Below, piece after piece: positions 26,205 through 52,700 of a stretch of 64,000 nucleotides of DNA. Below the pieces are notes generated by a model. That model was not told the DNA's origin and searched no databases. It was given only the letters and a program-made list of their open reading frames with translations. The first letter of the stretch is position 1; each line of letters starts with the position of its first letter. The DNA comes from Branchiostoma belcheri (lineage: Eukaryota; Chordata; Leptocardii; Amphioxiformes; Branchiostomatidae). The translations under genes and the position numbers were made by a program. The stretch is taken from NCBI RefSeq assembly GCF_001625305.1, contig NW_017802491.1:4197778-4261777 (forward strand), given 5' to 3'.

Positions 26205-27198
26205 CCGAGCATGAGGTTGACAACGGAGAATGAAAAGTTTGTACGTAGTATAACAGCACGGTCGTCTTGCACATCTTTGCAAAATCTAAATTGTGATCGT
26301 CCATATGGCTCACGGTACCATACCATTGACTCATTACGTCATAATAACCGAGCATTTCCGGTCGCCTTTGATTCACAATGTCATAATCGATCGACCTGTA
26401 CTGAAGAGGGGAAGAAATCCATTCCGCTTGACCCCACCCGGCGCAAAATTCCTCCGGGAATGCATTGATTACATTCCAGGAATGCAATGATGACGTCCTT
26501 GTCCTGCTACTGTCAATCACCCAACCTATACATAATGAAAGCCCTTTGCTCCACCGAAGCGCCATCTTCCTGGAAAATTTATTCACCGGCTGATAAAACC
26601 CTATTGATTGCGAAAAGACCGTTTCTGCCCCCGATAGCGTGCTACGTGCTCCAGTGCGCGGCCAGAGGACGACAGAAAACCGTTTCTTGTCATCGCTTCA
26701 ATGTTCCTGTCCGTTGCTGAGATTTTTCTTAATATATATTTCAGTGGTTCAGCTAACGTATAGTCAACGATGCCGTATTGGCCCCGGAATGGGCTTTCGA
26801 TAATAAATACTGACAGCTAGTCCAATGGGTACAAAAGATGTACTGAGAGGATTTTAATTCTTAAAATCTAAAGACATCATATAATCGTTACTGATACTGT
26901 GGCGAAGCACACCCAGACGTTCATATGGTAATATCTGACGCCGGTACGGTTGGGGAATTTCAGTATTACGGCGATGCACGTCTCAGCTTTAATTTCACTC
27001 ATGATCAGGTCCAGGGATTGCGAAAGTTTGGAGGCTCCTCCCTCACTCCTACCATTCACGGTCCGCCCCGGGTCGGATGTATTTCCGATCCGCTAACCCC
27101 GTTTATACGTAGACGATATAATTTGATCAGCAACAACAGCCCACAATCAGCTCGCATACTGCTGATTCCGCAGGCGGGTCCTTTAAAAAATCCTAGTT

Positions 27199-27766
27199 CA
27201 TCTACAGTACGACATCGGCTCTGCCTAGGTTCATCTGCAGCCCGAGCGGTAATGCAGTATTTTATGCTCATCTGCAGCCCGAGCGGTACGGCACCGGCTC
27301 TGCTCATCTGCAGCCCAAGCGGTACGGCACCGGCTCTGCTCATCTGCAGCCCAAGCGGTAAAGCAGTCGACTCTGCCTAGGTTCATCTGCAGTCCGAGCG
27401 GCAATGCAGTATTTTCTGCTCATCTGTAGCCCGAGCGGTAAGCTTAAGGAGCCTGCTCAGCTCATCTGCAGCCCGAGCGGTACGGCATCGGCTCTGCTCA
27501 TCTGTAGCCCGAGCGGTACGGCATCGGCTCTGCTCATCTGTAGCCCGAGCGGTAATGCAGTATTTTCTGCTCATCTGTAGCCCGAGCGGTAAGCTTAAGG
27601 AGCCTGCTCTGCTCATCTGCAGCCCAAGCGGTAAGGAGCATGCTCTGTTGATCTGCAGCCCAAGCGGTACGGCATCGGCTCTGCTCATCTGCAGCCCAAG
27701 GGGTACGGCATCGGCTCTGCTCATCTGCAGCCCGAATGGAACGGCACTGGCTCTGCTCATCTGCAG
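27199..27766 (+). repeat. 36-bp minisatellite, about 15 units
   Basis: The unit contains CTCATCTGCAGCCCGAGCGG followed by TACGGCATCGGCTCTG and totals 36 bp. Several units instead carry AATGCAGTATTTTCTG or AAGCTTAAGGAGCCTG spacers, so two or three unit types alternate. Because the period is a multiple of three, long frames stay open on both strands and encode 12-residue repeats (MSRAGAVPLGLQ-like on minus, ALLICSPSGTAS-like on plus). No start, splice or homology evidence supports a gene. Confidence 0.9.
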
Positions 27767-28598
27767 ATGATTCAACCGATTCGGATCAATACGTTGAAAT
27801 GGAAACACTAAAATGTCTGACTGCACTTGACTTTACAACTGCATCTTTTCTTCGCCCCCTGATGTCTATATCGAGAAATGCAAGACGATCAGAATGTACA
27901 TGTCTCTTCGTTGTCAAGTTCCCGTTTACATGGACTGGGACAGTCCGTCGTCTCAGGTTTGGTTCGATGGTGTGATATAAACAACCGTCGCCACTGGCGT
28001 GTTACGCCGAAGGGCGGTTATTTCGGTTTAATACTTAGTCTAGTGCTACAGATTCAGGAACACACTCAACCTTTTTACCATATTTTCCAACACAAACATG
28101 CATGAGTAAGCACAGGCCAGTTACTAACTGACTCACTAGACCAGAGTCCAATCACGACACGAGACGGGAGTTGCTATAAAATATTTAATGATTCTGCAGA
28201 GGGCGGTACTGATGCCCCACGTGAAGCGCTCTGCTCTGAGGAGAGTTGATTTGGCATGATGTGGAGGAGCCGTGGATACAGGTTCTCTACCCTACCCTGA
28301 TTCTGCCGTATAGTAACACAGGAGTCGGTTTATTAAGACACTTGAACCTGAACTTGTGACATTAATCGTGTATTAGTCGGCTCCCCGAGCCGTTTTTTTT
28401 CTTTTCACGTCATTGATCATACGCTATACAGGACCTGGCAAATAATTCTTATTTCAACCACAAAATTCTTAAAGACTTTCCTTTTTTTTATCCTGAGCCA
28501 AGTTAAGACAAAACAAGAAGTATCACCACGTTAGACCTACGGAAACCTTAGAATTAATCCTAGCATTGGTACTGCCCTGGATGCTGCCAATCAGTGTG

Positions 28599-28611
28599 GT
28601 TGCTAGGCAAC
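28599..28611. promoter_or_regulatory. RFX X-box motif
   Basis: GTTGCTAGGCAAC is two X-box half-sites with one-base spacing, a strong match to the RFX consensus. Function is inferred. Confidence 0.45.
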
Positions 28612-30066
28612 CTGGTCACGTGTCAAAATGCCCCCCTTAAAGGACTGTTCATTGTGCACATGCATTGTGCAAGGGAAACTAGATTCCTACAAAGCTATAT
28701 TTTTTTCTAGCATTTCAAGCAATTTTCCCCTAAATAATGATCAGTCCCCTTATCATCCAGGCACAGTACATGTTGACTCCACCCCCCAGACTGCATCTAT
28801 AATGATCAATCCCCGATTTCTGGGTGAGGTGTAGTTACTGTAAGATTAACCTTCCATGGGAAAGTTAACATGTAATTACTAACAAATTAACCAATCTTCA
28901 CACATACACTAATTTCCGTCATCCTACACTGGCGGAGTGAGACACTGGGAGTATGTGGACACACCTGCCGTATTGTTTGGTTTGCTGGGAAACTGGTGGC
29001 TAGAAGTTCATGTTTCCAAGCAGTCTGAGGCTACAAGCTGGATCTGTGATAACAAGTTTACAGTAAGACATCAGAAAGCAAGCCTCGAGGATTACATCTG
29101 TTACAAGCAGCAGGTTGACCCAAGCTCCACAGTTATTTCTTTTCTTAAAAAAAATTAAGACTAGTTTTAAGATTAAAGGATAAAGGCCAACCAAGGCCAA
29201 ACCAACTGCATTTTACGAATGACATCCCCTGGACACCCGAAACCCGAAGAAAACTGGAAAAAATTCTAAATTTTAAGAAGACGAGTTTTGAGATACAAGC
29301 AAACATGAACACGCACACAGGGATGTCATCCGTGACATGGAATTCATTTGGCCTTTCGAAATTCTTCTTTTCTCACAAATTAACAAAATTCAGTCAGAAG
29401 AGAAATGAAAAAAGTTGTAACCCGCCATTAACAAGTATTAAATGTGTTCAATCCTACAGAAATAGAGGAGAATAGAGATGCAGTTTGGCTGAAGCTGCTA
29501 GGTGGCGCTAGTGTGCAGCAGCCAAAAAAACAAGCACCTCACATGAAGCTTTGTAACAAAGAAAAAAACTAAAATAATACATCATAATATTGCAATTTGT
29601 CTCCTCTTTAGAATGACCAATACAAAACATGAGAGCCCTGGAGTAAGTTAAAGCTTTCGCCGTCCACAGTAATGTCTAAGGCATTAACTAACTAGTAAAT
29701 ACGCTTCATGGATAAGAAATGCAAAAACACCTGGGTAAATTCATCAAAGGAAAACCACTATCTCCTCTTCTGGAGTAGTCCAAAACTGCACATTGTGTTA
29801 CACATACTTATTCTGTGCATTTCAAAATTTCTACCAAAGTAGCTGAAAACCCTACATCTTTCCCCCAGCATACTCTATCGTTCCTTCTATCTCTGCTCGT
29901 GTGTTCCCGCGGTTTGGCCATGCTGTCAGCTGTCTAATGTCAAATCTACAGGAGAAAGAGTTCATTTGTACTGATTTCAGTCCGCCACAGATGGAAATGC
30001 AAGCGTGGTCACGTGCGCGTGAAGAGGAAACCCACACACGTTTCCGCCATTTGCATCGCTAGGGCG

Positions 30067-30080
30067 GTTGCTATGGTAAC
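30067..30080. promoter_or_regulatory. RFX X-box motif
   Basis: GTTGCTATGGTAAC matches the RFX X-box consensus with two-base spacing. It lies about 95 bp beyond the FOXK stop codon, in the predicted 3' UTR or flank. Confidence 0.45.
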
Positions 30081-30172
30081 CCGTGCTATACGAGAGGCGG
30101 GCACGAGTCACTCGCTACAAGCTGGGGAAACAACTAATCTGGTTTCTTGCTGAGAGGTACAGGTATAGGTCT

Positions 30173-44238
<14,066 letters not shown>

Positions 44239-44374
44239 TCAGAGGTTGGATTCTCCCATCTCGTGATATGGCGGAGTCGGGCCGGCGAACTCGGAGTGCA
44301 TCTCGAGCCGCTCGCGCCGGAAGTTCTCGTAGTGGATGGAGTCTGTCACGTCCTTCAGGTCCTGCATGTGGGTT
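44239..44374 (-). CDS. Septin exon 11 (to stop)
   Basis: [20 protein letters not shown] then [20 protein letters not shown] and ESNL, TGA at 44241-44239. No coiled coil, as expected for the SEPT3/9/12 group. Confidence 0.94.
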
Positions 44375-46611
44375 CTGGGGTGGAAGGGGGGAAACCAGTG
44401 TACATCAGGTCTGGGCCGCTATAACGTACATGTACATCAGGCGATCCATGTGTAAATGTTACAGGATGACCACCCTCTACATGACCTTGTTCCCCTCCAG
44501 ATCTGCAGCTACAGAGTTTACAAACACACCATTTCCATCCTCCCAGACTTAAGAACTCTTTTCTTTACAAATCCATCAAACTGTACAACCAGACAACAGA
44601 TGTTAACTACATGTAATCAATTGTATGTCGTTAACTAACCAACTAATTAAGTAATTCAGCCTCACCTGATCAGCATGTCTCTCAGAAGGGCAAACTCACA
44701 GTGATTCTTGTTCTCAACTGTAGACGAAAACAACAAAACAGATAAACAATGGGCCAGATATGTATGTAGTTCTCGCAAAGAACATATTACCAGGAAGAAA
44801 AAGTAACTATTTTCAAGTTGATATTTCCATGAATCTTTGTCCATTTTATTCTTTGATGATTGCTAAAAATGGAAACAAAACTAAGCCTTTATCGCTCTCA
44901 TGCACAAATCAGCAAATTTTGATATAAAAAATGCAGGTCTTGTAGATCTGAGAAAGCCTCACCTTCGATCAGGCCCCACTTGGTCTTGCGGCCGAGAACA
45001 GACTTGCCATTAACCTGGTACTCACGGTCACTCCCAACAATCGCAAACGGCATCTTCTCCTGCAGGGGGAAAAAAATAACGATTGTCAAACAAAACAAAA
45101 CAAAACACATTAGATCTAAACTTACCTTTAATGTCATGGGTGAATCTGGAACCAAATCTGATGACAAGAATGTCCTAAATGTTGTTGTCAATTGTTATTA
45201 CAGTCTCTTTACCCCAAACCCTGATGTACATTGTAATTACCCTTAGTGCCTGATTGATGGCGGTCTCTTCTTCGTCCTCATCCAGTGACTTCATGGGGTA
45301 AAACTGGATCCCGTGGAACTCTAGATCCTCACGAACCTACAGAACCAAACAACAAACTCTGTTCTTTTACTGTTTCAGACATGAAACTGGTAAGCCAATG
45401 AGTTCTTTAAATTCTCTCAATCAAAAGCAAAATACTTGGGTTACTTTATTTGTAAGATGTGTTAGAAGATTCCTTATCCTTTTCCTGAAGGCCTATATTT
45501 TTCTTTATTTTTCTTTATTTATAAGATTTGTTAGAGAACTCCTTACCCTTTTCTTGAAGGCGTATCTCTCCTCCAGTGTGAGTGTGTCTGCCTTAGCAAT
45601 GATTGGCACGATGTTCACCACCTTGTCCAGTCTCTTCATGAACTCCAGGTCCAGTGGCCGGCAGCTGGACAATAAAAAACATTGTATTTGTTTACTTATT
45701 TCAATTATGGTATCCTCAGATTTTGTTTTGTTTTCTTGCCAAACTGATGTCTAGTTTCTTCATCAACCTAATTCTAGTCTTTTTTCCATATTTTGTACGC
45801 AGATATGTCAAGATGCCGAGGTAACCATAACATCATTTCATATTTGACAACAGAATTTCTGGTGGAGGCAGAGTATTAAACTGCAACAAGACCCAGGATT
45901 TTCAGGAAAAGAAACACAACTGGGTCATCATTAATTGCTTCAGATCCTATAGTGGAGGGACAAGATAGTTACAAATGTGTGCATGTGTGTCTACAGCAGT
46001 ACTTACGAATGTCCTGTAGGTGAGATGAAGTACAGACAAACGTGAACACGCGTGTCGGGGATGTGTTTCTTGCGGCTCACGTTCACCTCTTCACTCAGGT
46101 ACTTTTCGTACTGGTCGTTGATGAATTCCAGGATTGGAAGCCAGCTGAAAAAATTGGACAGGATCAAGCCATGGCAGTAACCACAGGTCAGGCCTCAAGT
46201 ATTTATTTCCTTGGTTTTCAGACTTATCTAAGTAAAACTTCATCAGAGGCCTGGGGTAACTGCAGCTATTGGTAACTGTATTCACTCCCTGAAACTGTGT
46301 GTACGTAATTACAGACCTCCCCTAAGGCTGTTTTAATGTTCTGAAAATCAGTATAGTGAATAATTATTGGACATGCCTTAATTTTAAATTACAAACTTGA
46401 ATTTCTAATGTGTTTATACAAATTTTTTATCAACATGCAACATAATTGATCACGATAAACTTGACATTAATTGCATGAAGTTGCAAAGCAGGAATATAAA
46501 GCATGTTTCCAAACATCTTAAGTTTTGTTTGTTGAAACAGAACATCCTGGGGAGAGATGTCTGCAGCTGCATGTGGCTGATAGATTGATTGATTGGTTGA
46601 ATGATTGGTTG

Positions 46612-46710
<99 letters not shown>

Positions 46711-49700
46711 CCAAAGAAGGCTGTCAGAACACTCACCAGTTTTCATTGTTGATCTGGTCCCCGAACCCCGGGGTGTCTGTCACAGTCAGCTTTAACCGCA
46801 CACCTTTCTCCTCAATAACTGCACACAGAATAAAGAACTTATCATTATCTATATCAGAAAGCAGGACTTCTGTCACGTTATCTATATTGAGATGCAATGA
46901 AGAAGTCTGAAGATGTATAGTATACAATACGGCTTCAGCGAAGATAGGGAATAATTGTCTACGTCAAGACTTATAAAATAAGATAAGATTTTTATGAAAC
47001 ACCTTCAACCTTGATACAATATGACTGCCCAGTTGAGGCCCACAGTTTTGGGGAAGGTGCCCTCTGACTTCACTGCTACATGTGTACGTGTGCCCAGTTG
47101 AGGCCTGTTTGTGATGTACTCACCGTGTGATACTGACTTGATCTGCACAGTTTTGGGGAAGGTGCCCTCTGACTTCACTACTACATGTGTACATGTGCCC
47201 AGTTGAGGCCTGTTTGTGATGTACTCACCGTGTGATACTGACTTGATCTGCACAGTTTTGGGGATGGTGCCCTCAGACTCGTTGGTGCAGGACCGTCTGC
47301 TGATCTGTGCCTTAAACAGGGTGTTCACCAGAGTAGACTTCCCCAAACCACTGCCACCTGATAACAGAAACATCACACCCATGTGGCTACTTGTCATCTT
47401 ATATTAACTTCTTCCTTCTTCCAATAGTCCTTAGTTACACACTTGAACAATCATTTAAATACATGTGTAGGCAGTTAACATAATGACCGGAGTTCACATA
47501 ATACTTCAAAACTCACTATAATGATATTCTAATAACTTGAACAATAAAATGCAACTACCAACACAGATGAACTTTCATGATTATAATAATAATATTCTAA
47601 TCAAAACAGATCTGAGGCATTATATTGTAATGCACAAAATCTTGTTGGTTCTACCACTAAGTACACTGTACATGTACCAGACATACAAAATATAAACAGA
47701 CCGTTACAACTCTTATAGTTAGACGGAGGGTCTGGGTCAGGGTTGCATGACTTTGCTATATATAGACTATAAGTATCAACTAGATTTGTTTTATTGAGCA
47801 GCTTATAGTATCATTTATATCTATAGCCGTCAGACATTTCGTCATGTGAGTTGGAGGGTAATTGCTCCACCAGACGTCCTAAGTGGATTTCAGAGAGACA
47901 GGAAAGAGAGTTTGGATTGGCGGCTGGGGACAAGGAACATTAGAATTGGTGTGTCCTGAAATTAAGGCAGGATGTAATCCTGTTCAGACGTCGGTTGTGT
48001 GAAAAAAAAGTTCTTAGTGGTCGATAATTTCCGGCTACTGAACAGGAAGAAACTGTTTTACTTAAGAACACCCCAGGGGACTGGCTTTCTAAGATGTTAT
48101 GAGGAGCTATTACTGAATAACGTGTGGACCTAAAATAATAACTTCAAACAGGGTTGTGCCATTCCTCCTTCATGAAAGTCAAACATTCCACTAGTAATGA
48201 CAATAAACTTTATTGCATATTCATGCCCTACATGGGCCAAATGCACTAAGTTACCAGTAGATAATAGTTACTGAAGTATAAGGGTAGGACCAAGTATTAC
48301 TAGCACTAGTATACTATATTACATGTATGCTATATTTAAGCCTGTCCTCTTAACTAACATTATTACAATGCATGTGGAGAAGAGAGAAATTAGATACATC
48401 AAGGAAAAAACATTCAATCTGCAGGCATTGGAAACATTAAAAATATCATTTGGAAAACCTCTAGAACTGGGCAATCTAGAACCTTGATGACAACTGTTTT
48501 TTCTCAAGTTCCTCGTTCTTACTTACATACTTTACTTCTTTAGTACTTCTAGGTTAATCTGGATTATTGAGACTGTTATCTGGGTCATCTAAATTATGTG
48601 TGGTTCAAGCAAAATAAACAAATGTAGAGAAGAAGACAACCCACCGACAACCATGATGTGGAACTCGAAGCCTCGTTTCAGCGCCTTTTTTCTCATCTGT
48701 TCCTGGAGAGTGTCGATGCCGACATACCCACTCAGGGTGGTGGTCAGCTTACCCCACTGGGTCGTTGTCTGGAGGGTTTCTGACATGACTTCCACAAAAT
48801 CAGCAAAATATAGAACACCTACAGGAAAATAGATACAACAACCAAACAACATTGATTTTCACAAAGTCAGCAAAATATAGAATATTTGCATTTATATTAT
48901 CATAATATGCCGTAGTTAATTATGATAGTAAAGTAAAGTTAACAAAGTACAGTAAAAAGTTCTGAGAACCCTGGTACTTACTATCAAGTAAACATAGAGC
49001 TAGTCCGAAATTACTTCAAATTAGATTTAGAAGACTACGGGAAGAGTCACCTTTTTTTGCCTTGCTTTCTGCTCGGAGTCGGATGGCGTCCTTCTCACTC
49101 GGCGCTAGACTAGAACCTAGGACGTCCTGCACGAGCTTTGGCACAATCTGCACATCGATGGAGCCGCGCTTCTGAACGTCTGCTGTTTCAAACGCTGCAC
49201 ACAGGGCTGTGGAGAGAGATGAACACACACATCAACATGTGCTGTTTCAAATGCTGCACACAGGGCTATGGGGAGAGAGTCAGACGAACACATACATCAA
49301 CATGTGCTGTTTCAAACGCTGCATACAGGGCTGTTGGGAGAGACGAACACATACATCAACATGTGCTGTTTCAAATGCTGCACACGGTACTTTGGGGGGA
49401 GACGAACACACATGAATGTCTGCTGTTTCAAATGCGGCACACAGGGCTGTGGGGAGGGGGGAGATTTCTCTTCCATCATTGGATAGGTGTTTCTGATGGA
49501 AATATGTTTGTGCATGTCTAAGACTAGGACAGTGTAGCTTCTGGGCTACCACAGTGGTTGGAGTGACTGAGGGGAGCTGACACTCGACATAAATCAGGGT
49601 CAGGTTAGTTTACATCAAGCTAATAACTTTGTAACCATTCTACAACTAATAGCAGTCTTGCTTAGAAAAACAAACAAAATTTAATAAACAACATCAATTT

Positions 49701-52700
49701 TCAGTTTTAAGTCCTATGTCTGAACCAGAAGTGGTAGAACCAGCAACCTTTACACAAGTCTGTATGTTAAAAACAGATTTATCATCATAATTTATTTGAA
49801 CTCCCACCCTTTTGGTTAAGAGGTAGGGATAATGCATGCAAGTACTAGTTTTATAGTGTCCCTCCAGGGTACTGTAACTCCAGTGATCAATGTTTATCCC
49901 CTGCAGGCTGAACCGGGAGCTGGTATGTTTGGCCCTGGTTCAGCTGGTGTACATCACTCTGATCTTTGTTTCCACTTGGCAGAAAACAAGCACTGCCGCA
50001 AAGTGGAACATAACTCCACTCAGATGCAATCATTCGGCAACCGCGTGTAGTAATTGCGTATCATGTTTTAGAAACAGTAACTGTTCCTTAAGGCCAGAAC
50101 AACTTAATTTGTTGGTTCAATTAAATATGAAGCATTAGGGCAAAGAAAAAAACACAGGCCTAGGCATCCTGTTAATATATACCCGGTGCAATAGCTCCAA
50201 ATACAACAATAAAAGCCACGAAGTCAATATATATCAGAGCATAATCAGGCTGCTTTATAATTTCAAAAAAAAGAATTACGAACTGCATTGATGGATGGAA
50301 AATACGCAGTCACATCAAACCAAATTGAGATGACAGAAAAGAAAAGTCAAACTGGCTAGAAGTAGAACACTGGGACAGGTACTTTGAAGTAATGAGAACC
50401 AGTCCAGCCATCCCTACAGCAGTCCCTGCAGCAGGTACATGTACTAATGAGCACCACTTGTGCTAACCAGGCCTGTCTACAGGACTTCCTGACTAGGAAC
50501 ACATGTTCTACTAATCACTCAGGTCATGTTCTTCTCAAGCAACATGGACTTGTTCTCGGTTTTCTACTTAGTAGTGCAACCCCCTACCCCCATTACATGT
50601 AATATACTGTTACTGAACTGTAGACACCCCCGTACCCCCGATCACTTATTTGGATACTGAGCAGTAGGCCATCCATCCAAACTTACTATTAGTAACAGTA
50701 GCTGGAAAAAAAAAACAGTAGCTGCCCCACCACCCGCCCACCACCTTTCTACTTGAGTGTCAGGAGTCTAAAACACTGTGTACTAACATCATCCCCCCCC
50801 CCCACACACACACATCACAACTCACAGTTACAGAACAGAAGACTTTCCCATCTGATCTCATGACCAGGAACCCGCAAACGAGACCGCTCTACGAACTCCA
50901 CAAACTCCTCCCGCCCCGCCATGTCTCAACCTAGCGTCTTCCAGTTTCAAGCTTCACATTAGAACCCTGCTCCCTACACAAATACACCAGCAGACAATAT
51001 CAGCACACCAGGCTGATGTTTAGGTTGGAACTCCCTCCCCCCTGCCTGTCTCCTGGACTATGTATCCGTCACTCACACATCACCATGGAGACCTGGCTGT
51101 TTCCACAAAGACTGAGGCACTCAGAAGTTCAAGTGCGTCTCGGCGGAGGTTTGCCTGCCCAAAGCTTAAACCCTGCACAAACCTGGGATAGTCAGACTTA
51201 CACTTGACTCCTGGAGCGATGTGGGGGGATGTTTGTTGGGACAGGACAGGACGTTCCACTTTCCACAAATTCCGACCAAATTCCAGACAGCAGCAAGGCT
51301 TGATTACACACTGACTGGCAACAAGGTATGGGTCGTACCACTCAGCAGCTCAGGGGTGATCGCCATGAGCCTGTGCTTCCAAACTGAGGACTAAGAAAAT
51401 AATGTTGTGTTTCCAGTTTCCTGACTGACTCTAGCCTTTTTTTGGTCGACCACTGGCAAGTCCATAAAATTTTTTGACTGATATCTGAACTTCAATAATT
51501 AAACCTTTCAATCGTAATATTTCAAGGATTTTCAGAAGCAAATTTTTGTTTTTTCCAAGACTGAATCCATTAACTGGAAATACAACATTTCGTTCCTAGG
51601 CCAGAGTAAACCTCTTCTGATAAAGTAGAACAAGAGAAGGATGTCACTAGGTTACCGTTGTCAGGGAGGCACACACCCTCCCCGGTAACCACCCACACCG
51701 CCGCTACGATCTGTCGGACCTCCGAGTCAGCCGCTACATTCTGCTGAACCTCTGGCTCGGTCACTACATCGGACTCCATCATGTCTGCTGACCAACAACA
51801 TACAAGCCACACACACCCCTACAGGCACAATGGACTCACCCACAGCCCACCCTCATGCATGGGAATATAGATGGTACCACATTCATAATAGGGGTGGCTT
51901 TAGAATTAACACATTAAACACATTCAAAACACATCTGGCATCCAGGAAGATGAAAAAGTAAGGCAGTTTGCATTTGGCATTTAAAAATTAATTCAATAGC
52001 TGGGAGGAGATGATATTGCTGTGCACAAGAAAATGATTTTACACCCCTGTCCATTAAGTGGAATGATCCAACATCAAAACAGACTACCTGACCTTGGAGC
52101 CAACCATTCCCAATGGAGGGGTGTTAATGTAGCACAGTTCCCATTCACACACACCCCGTCTGTCTATTGTTCCTTTAGCTTTTCTCTGTTCTTGCCTCTA
52201 GAAAAAGCCCATAGAAATCTGAATCGTACCAACAATAGACGGGGGTGACCCTGAGCCCTCCCAGAGGGGATCCTACTGTGCCAGAATTCTGAAATAGCCT
52301 GAGTGGGTTCTCGATGTAATAATAACGCAGATAATTACTCCAAGGGTGACATTTACATCTGGGATTCCAGCAATCCAGGAAAAGTAAGTGATAGTGCTCT
52401 CAACAAATTCATAACTTGTTGGTATAAGGCCCACTAATGACTGTGTTTCCAGTAGACTTCTTACTTATGTTGATGGGTCAGCTATCCTGTACATGTAATT
52501 TGTATTCAGAGTGCTTTTCATCCCGACATGCTTTTTCAGCTGCACTTTTCATGATGGATGCAAGGGAGCGCTGCTCACCAGCATATGCCAGGCGAAACTA
52601 CAATCCCAACTCGTTCCCTCTTGATCCAGAGACTCGAAGCACTGGACTATGAACACTTGTATTAAGTGATCCTAACATGTGATCCTAACATGCACATCAT

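Larger units (their letters stand above)
23382..27198. other. RASD upstream flank, GC-rich
   Basis: Roughly 23.1-25.9 kb is GC- and CpG-rich, consistent with a promoter or CpG island for RASD on the minus strand. Long frames in it (for example 25295-26089, plus) have compositional bias and no recognisable domain, so they are not called as genes. Confidence 0.5.
27767..30172. other. Flank downstream of FOXK
   Basis: No supported coding region. Some of it is presumably FOXK 3' UTR. Contains two RFX X-box motifs at 28599-28611 and 30067-30080. Confidence 0.5.

Noticed and set aside
26043-26586. HTHT and RERE repeat peptides
   Set aside because: Products of GT and CT microsatellites.
46430-46746. 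INQS-repeat protein on the minus strand
   Set aside because: Translation of a (TTGA)n microsatellite in three frames.
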